A stretch of DNA of 64,000 bases from Bimastos eiseni (taxonomy: Eukaryota > Annelida > Clitellata > Crassiclitellata > Lumbricidae): contig OY365806.1 of NCBI GenBank assembly GCA_959347315.1, positions 25,691,516 to 25,755,515 of the forward strand, given 5' to 3'. Shown in pieces: positions 51,101 through 63,100 of this stretch. Each line of letters starts with the position of its first letter. Within the stretch, counting starts at the first letter, position 1. Both the position numbers and the translations under genes were made by a program. The notes beneath the pieces are model-generated. The model ran no database searches, was not told the DNA's origin, and saw only the letters and a program-made list of their open reading frames with translations.

Positions 51101-54100
51101 GTGACCCAGTCAACCCAGCTGGTCCCGACGATCCAGGAGTTCCGGACGGTCCAGCTGGACCAATATCCCCTCTGGTACCGGCGGATCCAGCTGGACCTCT
51201 AGGACCAGATGGGCCACTTGGACCAGCTGGTCCTCGATCTCCTGCAGGTCCCGTTGGTCCTGGCTGACCGGAGGGACCTTGCTGTCCTTGTGGTCCAATA
51301 TCGCCTGGATTCCCGTTTGCACCGGCTTGCCCTGGATTGCCCTTTGGACCTTGAGTGCCCAGTGGTCCAGCAGGTCCGCTTGGTCCTGCCTGGCCTTGAG
51401 GCCCTGTGGCCCCTGTGGCTCCAACGGATCCTGCAAAGTAATGATGAAATAAGTACAAATATCTTACATAAATACATAAGTACTGCTAAAGCCAAATGTT
51501 ATCACCGGAATTACCAGAGCATTAACACTAAAAATTGAGTGTAAAAACCCCATGCAGCGTTCTTCCGCGAAATTCTGCCAGAGTCGAGATCCGGCAGTTC
51601 GGATATCAGATCCGCCACCTAAAAGAGGAATCTAGCGCACTGGCAGCAGCGATTCTGAACTGTTCAAACTACTAGAGGTGATCTATAATTGCTTAAATAC
51701 AATATAATGTGAAGATAGTAAGTCAACGAGGTTTTATCTTCAGATCCACATTGCCCCGATTATCGAAAACCGAGTATGTATGCCCCACCCCACCCCACCC
51801 CATCCCCACCCCTCTCTCTGTCTCTCTGTCTGTCTCTGTCTCTATGTATGTCTCTGTCTGTCTCTCGCTGTTTCCATCTCCCTCTCTGTCTCTCTGTCAC
51901 TGTCTGTCTGTCTGCCTGTCTCTCTTTCTCTCTCTCCTACTACCCCGATGCACTCATTCGTATGCACTATGGGGGGCTCGTATGGTGTTTGCAGGCCTCC
52001 TATATGTGTCTGTAATCAAACGTCAACCTTATTTAGACAGTGCAGATGAACTTAGGTTGGAATTCCATTTTTCATCCACCGATATCGGGAATGATAGCAA
52101 GCTTACAAATAACTACCACAATCCTAAATAGTGAATTCAGAGAATTTTCCAAACTGGATCAAATAGTGGCTTGGTTTTGACAATGGCATAGTTAGTTAAA
52201 GAGTACGAGTCAAGTTAAGCTCGTTACACCGATAATCGGTACTCCAGCCTGTCGGAGAGACTCTTTACAGTACCGCCGGCATCAATGTATCTTTAGTGCA
52301 TCAATAACGCGTCACTGTCATCCGTCTTTGGAGATCTCTTCGCTCTAAAACTCAATGTCGTCTGATTTTCTCCTAACGAATACTTCAACACTGTAACATG
52401 TACTGGAATAGGCAGTCATGCAACCGGCAACAAATTATTTCTTCTCTGCTCCTATATATATATATGCATATATATACAACAGGATTCGACCGGGTATTTG
52501 AATGTAACGACCTGCTTCTTTCGCCTCGCCTTTGAACCCAGCGGATGCACCTATTCGCCCCTAAAATTGTACTCGATTGCAAGTGTTTCATCGGCGGGCG
52601 CATTATTCTCCGAGCGCCACCTTTATACCTAGCGGTTGAAGACCGTTGTTCTTGATAATGGCAATGTGCCTCGAGTTTTGAACATCACAGAGCAATTTCT
52701 TTGCTATATTAATGCATAGCTACAGTCACAATTACTACCTTACAAACAGCTATCGCCACTAGAATAACTATGAAATATAATATAATTTATTATATGACTA
52801 TTGAACTTTAATTGAATCAAAACTAATTACATAAATAAAGCATTGAAAATATAACTACTTGAGTACCTTGCTGTCCAGGAGTTCCAGATGTTCCAGGAGT
52901 TCCAGCTGGACCTTTATCACCGGCTGCACCCTTGTCGCCCTGAGCGCCTGCTGCCCCGTCTTGACCAGGCGTCCCAGCGCTACCCGAGGGACCGGTTGGT
53001 CCTTTGTCACCTTGAGGTCCTTGGTTTCCAGGCTGACCGTTCGTACCAGAGGGACCGCGATCTCCAGCAACACCCTGAGGTCCAGCGTTCCCGGCCTGAC
53101 CCGTTGGCCCGATGGGACCTGGGGAACCTGTAGCACCTTGCTGTCCATTTGTTCCTGGTTGACCAGGCGCACCGGCATCGCCCAAAGGCCCCAAAGGACC
53201 AAGAGGTCCGGTTGGTCCCTTTGGTCCGATTGCTCCAGGCTGGCCTGATGACCCTTGTAATCCTGAAGGTCCACTGGGACCTACTGGTCCTTGTGGCCCT
53301 TGTTGTCCACTGGGGCCGGATGGTCCAGTTGATCCACGGTCACCAGCCTGTCCAACTGGTCCAATTGACCCAGCAGGACCTGAAGAACAGTTCAATGTTA
53401 GACCTAAATGGTCCTAGCGAAGAATAATCCCTCTGGTATATGTTATACTGGAATCATTTTTTCCGTAAAACACACTTAAGTAATTTATATATTGCTCTTT
53501 ATTTTGTTCATTATCACATTGTTTTGCAGCAGTCGCATTAATTATAACTAGCTTTCTAATGGTTGCTCTCTATACAGAGCTTGGTTTTGATTAGTATGGC
53601 CAAACTTTGTCGTATATCAATATTTAATTGTTTCAAAAAACTGTTAGGAAAGCTCTAAGTTATTCATCTTTGATAAAGTTAATACCTTGAGGTCCAACAG
53701 GGCCAATCGGACCGGCGGGACCCTTATCACCATCCTGTCCAGCTTGTCCCTGAGGGCCTGATGGGCCGGATTGTCCTGGATTGCCAGACGGACCAGCCGG
53801 GCCAGTGTCTCCTCTTAACCCAGGTTGTCCCTGAGCTCCTGTTCCTCCAGTAGTTCCTTTATTGCCCTGAGGGCCTTTGGATCCCTGTGGTCCTTGAGCT
53901 CCGGCATCACCTGGGGCACCCAGATCCCCAGCAGAGCCAGGCTGGCCTGCTGAACCAGCAGGACCGGCGGGGCCAGTTGGCCCGGCAGGCCCTGTCGGCC
54001 CCTTATCACCAGGAGTGCCTGGCGTGCCAGAGTCACCAGTCTGACCACGGTCACCAGCGGGCCCTTGGGCTCCAACTGGTCCTGGCTGACCAGTTGAACC

Positions 54101-57100
54101 TTGTGATCCCTGCGGACCGATAGGACCTAAAAAAGAAGATTCATGATATAAATAGGCTATATATGCATATAAATATACAGTAATCAAAAAATAATGTAAA
54201 TAATAAGTAGCGTTACAACCCAACTGTGCCCGGGATTTAGATTAGCCTTGTGTTCGTGCGGGTGAGGATGAAGTTAATGAACGTTAGTGGATGAATTTTG
54301 GATGTTGTGAGTGCCATACACGCGGCCTTTAAATTGTATATCAAATTAACCCACCATCAGATTACTAGAATGCAAAATGGTCAACTTTGATATAAAATGT
54401 GGGCACTTTAGACAATTAAAAGGCTAAAATATCCAAATATCGGAATTTAAAGTCATTTTGCGCTGAAAATAGTCGTGTTGACCTAGAAATTTTCACAGGA
54501 ACGTTTTGTAGAAATGTTATATCACAAAGGCCCTTAAATTGATTCTTCAGTGAGCTTTGCATGTTTCGACAACAGACACATTTTTCAACATTATAGTTAG
54601 GACTGTTATCTTTTAACGTCAGAAGGAGTAACAGAAGGTAATTTGAATAAGATCCTGTGAATTCAATCCTAAGCTTTAAAGTACAATGAGATGGTCCAAA
54701 AGAGTGCAAGAGGAGGAAAGAGTCAAGGCCATGTAAGGTGTTGGACTGTCAACACATAGGCTTATGTTGATGTTCAAATCCGAATTTCAAAATAATGTAA
54801 TCTGTTCAGCTTCCTTCTGGGTAACTCGGCTATAAAATGGTTATGTAGACCAGTAAGGTCTAAGTTGGTAAGCGGTGGTGCCACAGTTATCGTCGTAAAA
54901 TCTGTGGAATGCCATGAGGATGATAGCAAAGCATGCGATGTTACCGCGGGGATGGAAATACAAGCGCGGAATATCGCGTTATGTCGCAAATGACTATTTA
55001 CACTGTTGCCGTGAAGTATGCGTCAAGCTAAAATACGTCTGCACACAATGTTAAGTTATCGAGCTATGCATTAAGAATTATTGGATGTTCGACATCTTGT
55101 CAACTTCAGTTAATTATTATTCTGTATAATATTTATTCAAATGCTTATAATTTTAAATGGAACAGTTTGACGCATATAAACTTTTATCTTGTTTTAAGCT
55201 TCAGGGGACATACCAGGTCGAAACACACCTGGTGGGGATAGGGCTTGGATGAGGACAGACCCACGGAACTGAGGTTGGTATGCAGAGAACGTTCGTCCTC
55301 ACGTCACTGTCTACTATGTATGTGGAAAGGAACTGAGTAGGGGTCTGGCAACACGCTGTAACACTACCCTATACCGACACTAACAAATTTAAGACGCTTA
55401 CACTTCCTACATATGACTGTTTTGGGTTAGCATACGGGACTGCTCTTCTTCTAAAAGGCATATATAACGATGATGGGTAAAATTATCAACAAGTAAAATT
55501 GATCTGACCTGCGGGTCCAGTAGATCCCAGAGGTCCTGCAGCTCCACGGTCACCAGCCGGACCTTGGGGTCCCGGCTGTCCTGCCGACCCAGATGGGCCC
55601 TTCGGTCCCTGAGGTCCTTGGTCCCCTGACGGTCCTGGGGAACCGGGAGTACCAGAAGTTCCACGGTCACCCGCAGGTCCTGTTGGACCTAAAGGTCCTG
55701 ATGGTCCAATATTACCTGTGGCTCCAGGGCCTCCTTGTTGTCCAGGGGTTCCACTGGCTCCTGAGGGTCCGGGTGGCCCAAGTGGTCCTAGTGGTCCTAC
55801 AACAAAATATACTAGTCACACGGTGAATAATTAAGAAGACGATGATGCTGATAACTTCCAATTAGAACAAATTTAGTTGATGTAATAAAATAAAATATAT
55901 TTTCATGTGACAATCGACTTAAGATGATAACAACAACAGCGACGACGATCACAACGACAATGAGAGACCTGAAGCTGTAGATCAAGAATGTAAGCTATTG
56001 ATCATCTACCTCCAGTTAAATCCATTCTAATCAAATTAAAACCAATCTAAATCAAATGTAATCTAAATCCACTGTAATCTAAATCCAATTTAATTTAAAT
56101 CCAATGTAATCTAAATCCAATGTAATCTAAATCCACTGTAATCTAAATCCAATGTAATTTAAATCCAATGTAATCTAAATCCAATGTAATCTAAATCCAT
56201 GCAATCTGACTACGATGCAATCTAAATCCAATATAATCTTAATCCAATGTAACCTAAATCCACTGTAACTTAAATCCAGTGTAATCTAAATCCAATGTAA
56301 TCTGAATACAATGTAATCTAAATCCAATGTAGGCCTAATCTAAATCCAATGCAATCTAAATTCAATGAAATCTGAATCCAATGTAATCTGAATCCAATGT
56401 AATCAGTATCCAATGTAATTTGAATCCAATGTAATCTAAATCCAATGTAATTTAAATCCAAAGTAATCTAAATCCGATATAATCCAAATCCAATGTAACC
56501 TAAATCCATTGTAATCCAAATCCAATGTAATCAAAATACAATGTAATCTAAATCTGATATAATCTAAATCCAACGTAATCTAACCAATATAATCTGAATC
56601 CAATGTCATCTAAATTCAATGTAATCTAAATCCAATGTAATTTAAATCCAGCGTATTCTAATTCAATTTAATCTAAATCCAAATAATTTTAAAACAAAGT
56701 AACATGATCAGCATGAATCAGTAACAGTACACTTTAATATAATAAGATAAAATAAACATGATCTATCGAATCCCAAGAAAACCAAATCAATCGGACCGAA
56801 TGTTGTTGTCTTGTTAATCGCATATGGCTTCTATTTTATACAAACAAATAATTTTTTGTCAATGACCTGTTGGTCCAGATGGTCCTGGTTGTCCAGTTGG
56901 TCCTCGATCTCCACTTTGTCCTGGCTGTCCTGTTGCTCCATTTTGCCCTGGGGTTCCTGGATTACCACTCGAACCGATAGGACCGCTGGCTCCAGTTGGA
57001 CCTTTTGAACCTGATGGACCCGTTGGACCAGGACTCCCTGTGTCACCTGACAAGCCTTTTGGTCCAGCTGGTCCAGATGGTCCTGAGGGGCCAAGGGGAC

Positions 57101-60100
57101 CTGCCGGTCCTGGGGATCCAGTACCCCCTAAAAGATATCAATAACAGTTTTGAAATACAATTAAACGAATGCATATTTAAATATATATTCTAAATCCAAT
57201 GTAATCTTAATCCAATGCAATCTAAATGATGCGAAAGCATTTATTTAGGCCTACTTATTGAACTTAATTCAAGACTATGTGAGGCAGAATACATGGTAGT
57301 GTAATTATTTATATACTTATAAAATAATTTATTCAATACAATAAACATTTATTTATGTGTTTGATATTTGCTGAATCTAATAATTTTTTATCTGTTTCTG
57401 TTTAAGTGTATATGTAGAGAAGAGAAGATAATTGCATTAAGTGTTGCAAAATTTAAAGATATGTGAATTAATTTTATATTACTTCAATCAATCAATAAAT
57501 CGTTTATTTACTTTAGATACAAAATGTTCATTAATATCATCGTATCGTTGCAATATCAATTACATAATATATGGTTGATAGTTGAGATGTTGGGTGACAA
57601 TTGTATCCATCAACGGATTGAAACAAATTGACCCCAAAAGCTAGGAATCAACTAGATATCACTAATGATGATAAGCTGCTGATCATTCACTATCATATCC
57701 TTTATAGGCCTGTAATGAATAACAGCAGAGCTTATAATTATATGCTGTCATAATATGTTTGGACCTTACTTATTCAAAATATTGCAGGATTGCAAATTTA
57801 CGAAGAAACACGAAACACTAATAATTTGATAGACTTGGCAAATTACTTATTTTGAGTAGTGCTTAGAAAAGTTGCCATTACAAGGAAACTACAAACTTTT
57901 TTAGGTTCTTGTTAGGCCTGTATGTAGCACCAGCCACTTATTTGTTCATTCTGTCCACTTTAATAGCACAGCATGAAAAAACACTCCCTACTGAACTGCC
58001 GACTCAGCTTTTCACCAATTCACCGCGATGAGATACTGGATGGTCCCTAGCAAGTGAATTCAAAGGGGAACAATTATTGTTATGAAACAGACCTGCAACT
58101 CCAGCCTGCCCTGTTGGTCCAGATGGCCCAGCCGGCCCAATTCCTCCAGCCGGTCCCTGCGGTCCAATCGAACCTTGCGGACCTTGTGGACCTGGGTCTC
58201 CAGTTGCTCCTGGATCACCTGTTGCACCTTGTTGTCCAGTTGGTCCCGAAGGTCCCGTGGGACCCTGGTTACCCTGAGATCCGGCCGGACCCTGAAGACC
58301 CTGAAGACCAGTACTGCCGGCGGTCCCAGCTCGACCTATGAAGAAAAATAATCAACAACATTTAGCCTAATCTATAGACCTCTCTTGTATCTATGTATGT
58401 GTGCATGAACATTATATAGCATCTTATAAGAACCTCACAAGGGTTTCTCGTGTAACACGCAACACATCAATCGATGTTATAACAAAGCACACTACATCTG
58501 CAAATCATAATTATATGCAATGCTTTGGAAAGATTCAATAGAAATACTTTGGCTATTTCGACTGGCAAGGTTAGCATTATTCGTGCTCTAAGAATGCACT
58601 CTCCATCGCTCATCAATTCACCTATTTTCCAATCAAGGTCCCTAAAACTTCATGCTTACCTGGAGTACCAGGTGTTCCAGCGGTTCCAGGTGATCCTTTC
58701 TGTCCAGCTGGTCCAGTCGGACCTTTTGGTCCTGTTCCTCCGGCCTGACCCGGTGTTCCGGATGGTCCTGGGGACCCAGTGTCGCCTGAGGGTCCTAGAG
58801 GTCCAGCCTGTCCACTAGCTCCAGGATCACCAATGACTCCTGCATTACCAGCTGGTCCTGTTTGACCACGATCTCCTGGAGGTCCCTGAGATCCGACAGG
58901 TCCCTGGCTCCCTGTTTCGACATACAAAGTACATGGCGTCTAAAACTTCACGCAAAACAATAGCATAAATATGCGCTGTTTACGTGTTGTGCTAAGCTAT
59001 GACGTCCTGTAAACATGGCAAAGTACTATTTCGACTTGGTACATTTTTAATAAACATAGTCATATTCCATGATGCAATGCTATGTTTTGTTAGCTATTCC
59101 ATTGTTGTCGTCTTATGGCTTGCTCTCGTATTTTATGCAATGCAATTTATAATATGATGCAATGTGGAAAAATTTGCTTTCTTTGGTTATCGTCTCCTCT
59201 TCTATATTTTCTTCCTTTCCTGAACCAATCAAGGGTGTTTTATACAGCACAAACTTTCCTCCCATTAGCAGACCTCACGTGTAACTGACTTTACCTGCCA
59301 ATCCGGGCGTTCCTGCTTGTCCTTGATCGCCTCTGTCGCCTGCAGGCCCTGGTGGCCCCGTGCCTCCAGGAGTTCCAGTCGGTCCAGTAGGCCCCGAAGG
59401 CCCAACATCACCAGGCTGGCCCAGAGGTCCTGGCAAACCAGTGGAGCCAGGTAGCCCGGAACTTCCCTGATTTCCAGTAGGCCCTTTCGGACCTGCTGGT
59501 CCCTGAGGACCCAACTGTCCCGTTGGTCCAGCATCTCCTCGTAGTCCAGCCGATCCCTGAGGTCCTGGTAGCCCGATATCACCAGCAGGTCCAGTCGGAC
59601 CTTGAGGACCTCGGTCGCCTGGTTGACCGGATGGGCCAGGCTGACCCAGTGAACCTGGTTGTCCAGGCTGACCAATGCTGCCCTTATCTCCTGGTGATCC
59701 AGATGCCCCAGATGGTCCAGGTAATCCGGATGGGCCAGGCGATCCAATGGGACCAGTTGGTCCTTGAGTACCTTTGTCACCTGTGAAAGGAAATAATCAG
59801 GTTAGTGTCAAATTTAACGTGTATGTAATATAGCAATCCTAAAATAAGTGTGCCAGGCATACCAAGCATGCACATGAAGACAGCAAGATCCATGTTGTTT
59901 GTTCGTTTCCGTTGCAGGTAGAACCCGGGGTCCAGTCACCAGATCTTGACTAATTGGTGACATCTGACTATCAGCACGGTGCTATCTTGGAAAACGTTAG
60001 TGCATGTGAGTATAATTCGATCTAATGAGCTGGTGCCGTCTAGGTGAAGCACCGGTCGCAGAATATGAAAGAGAGAATGAGACAGGAGGCCAAAATAAAT

Positions 60101-63100
60101 AAGCCATTACAACGAAATAGCAGATAATAATGGTTTGATAGTGAATAGCCCCCTAGCTGGATAATCTGAGAGGGTTAATAGGTTCGAAGAACACTGTATG
60201 CAAGAGATAAAAAAAATTAGGGGATGCACTGAAGAACTTTGAAGCTATACGAGGACTTGAGTAAAGTGGTGGTGTTTAGGAGTTTCTTTCGACTGCGCGG
60301 GAGAGAACAGTCCACATTCCTTGTGGTAACATAAAGAAAGATCCATATGAGGCTCATCACCATCATAGCCATCATCATAAATATTTTAATCATCATTGTC
60401 GTCGTCGTTACCGTCAACGTCGTTGTCATCATCAACATCGACAACAATCACAACATCATCGTCATCAAAAACATTTCAACGTGACAAGTGAAACAGAAGA
60501 TATCAATGCAAATTATGTAATTGATGCTGATAATTAGCAAATAGGGGATTATAATAAATTGATCAGTCAAGCTTTAAGATAATATTTAATTATTAAAACT
60601 AATTTTGAAAATACACTTCAATAAAGCAAGTTCTCACCTGGATTTCCTGCGGTTCCAGCAGGACCCTTGTCTCCAGTTGCACCAGTGGACCCGGTAGCCC
60701 CTTGGGGTCCTGTTGGTCCGGATGGACCAGCCGCACCTGTAACATAACGTCGCAGATTCAAATACACGTATCTAAATGCTACAGGTATAAAATGTATATA
60801 GGGTCTATTTCACATAAAAATACACTATTACTATTATTATTATTGTTACAGACATTTAATATAAAGATAGAGCCCTGACCGAATACATATATACATGCCG
60901 ACAAGCGTAATATTGAATTGAAACACTAAGATTCAATTCAGTTACGGTAAGGCCTAGAATGTTTTATAATTAGATTTTAATACGATAATTACCAGCGTCA
61001 TCACCAGAGTAATGAAGTTTTGGGTAAGGCAGAGAAGCTGAAGTACCTCCCGCGGAGTAATATCAAATGCGCAGTCATTTTTTATTGATGGTTTTAAATA
61101 AACCAATTAACAAGTAGGCTTACATACTGAACAATTGCTGCCTCATTTATTTCCTGTGTTCAGTTACTTGTAATTCCTAAAACTTTAGTTCTTACTGGCT
61201 GACATTGGTAGTTAAGAACTTAAGATTGGCATGATGTTGTAATTAGATTATGGTTTGGTGTGAATAAGATATTAGGTTTAGATATTATTTGGCAGAATAT
61301 TTGGATTACCTTGAAATCCAGTTGATCCTGGCTGTCCAGCCAATCCAGGTGAACCGGGTGACCCTTGAGGACCTGCAGGTCCAGTTGGACCACGATCTCC
61401 AGCCGGTCCCAGAGGTCCCGTGGGACCTTGTCGTCCAGGGTCTCCCTGTTGTCCCGTATCACCTTTTGGTCCAAGTGGTCCAGCCGATCCTGGAGAACCC
61501 GTTGCTCCAGAGGACCCTTGAGGACCGACCTGTCCTTTTGCACCCTGAGGTCCAGTTGAGCCCTGAGCCCCGTTTGATCCAGCGGAACCCACATCACCCG
61601 TCGGTCCTGGTGCACCTCTGTCGCCCTGAGGACCAGCTGGTCCGGCAGGACCAACGTCTCCCGGCAGACCGGGACTTCCTGTCCCTCCTTGAGAACCAAT
61701 TGCACCAGCGGGTCCGGATGGTCCAATTGGTCCAGCAGGGCCAACAGAGCCAGCTGGGCCTGTGGGTCCTCTGTCACCTGCCTGTCCAACTGGCCCAGTA
61801 GGGCCGCGGTCTCCTGGAGACCCAGCGCTACCTGCACTACCTCTGTCTCCTGCCGGGCCTACGGGCCCTGACGGCCCAAGCTGACCTGGAAGATCAGAGC
61901 AGACGATTCAATTAGGAGCCAGTTGCAAAACCTACTTTCTATATTCTCAATTCCAACTTGTTATAATTTCAGATTTTAGTTACTTTATAAGTGTGGCACA
62001 GTGGCCAATCGGTTAGAGCGGTCAGCCCGTAACGTTCAGTGTGTGCTGAGCGCGCGGGTTCGAACCTCGTGTGTAGGGACCTTGAGCAAGTCCTTCGCGC
62101 ACCATTGCTCTGTAGTACAACTGCAATTGCGCCGTCGAGGCGTGTGTATGCACTTATCAGCAAAAAGATGTTGGAAGAAGGGTGGTATTAAATTTCGGAA
62201 ATGAATGAATGAATAAGTACACACACTAACTTAGTAAAATGCAGATAATTAATTGACTCGATTTGTTAATCATTTGCTTCATCATCTACAGTCACTCAGT
62301 CCGTCAATGAGTCAGTCGGTAAATGAGTCAGTTTGTCAATCAGTCAGTCAGTCAGTCAGTCGGTCAATCAGTCAGTCGGTCAATCAGTCAGTCAGGCGGT
62401 CAATCAGTCAGTCAGGCGGTCAATCAGTCATTCGATCAATCAATCACTCTGTAGGTCAATCAGTTAGTCGGTCAATCAGTCTGTCGGTCAATCAGTCAGT
62501 CGATCAATCAGTCGGTCAATCAGTCAGTCAGTCGGTCAGTTAGAGTGATGAAGTCACTGACTTATTCGATAAACCAATCGGTCGGTCGTTCACCTACTCA
62601 CTCTCTACATGTATACGTAATGTCTTCTTTCTAGCGATGTATTTGAACCATAATGAACTCGTTCTACCTGGATTTCCAGCCGAACCGGGACTTCCTTTGT
62701 CACCAACCGGTCCAGCTAGACCGGTGTCTCCACGTGGTCCCTGTTGTCCTGCGGGACCAGCTGGGCCCTGAAGGCCAGGCTGTCCATCGGTACCTGGGGT
62801 ACCCGATAACCCAACGGGTCCCTTGGAACCAGTAGCTCCTGTGGCACCAGTTGCTCCTGTTCAGGATAAAAGTTGAAACATAATTTGTTTAATTCCTACT
62901 TAACTTGAAATCATACTTAATTGTACAAAATAAGAAAGTTAAAATCAACTTCAAAATTATATTATGTTTCGTTCAAAAACATTTAAGAATGTTTGATTAA
63001 AGATTTACAGAACTGCCTTGAAAGTTTTCAACCAAATTATATTTTAAAATATTAGTACTGACTAAGTCGAAGGAGGCATTTCTATTCAAATATAGCTTAG

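Noticed and set aside
59900..59990. Possible further tRNA-like SINE head
   Set aside because: Box B does not fit the consensus (gggttctacc) and no box A could be placed.
61991..62066. Functional tRNA gene
   Set aside because: Box A and box B are present, but the acceptor and T arms do not pair and a SINE body and gaat tail follow.
62288..62548. CRISPR-like array
   Set aside because: Contiguous short tandem units without spacers, in an animal intron.
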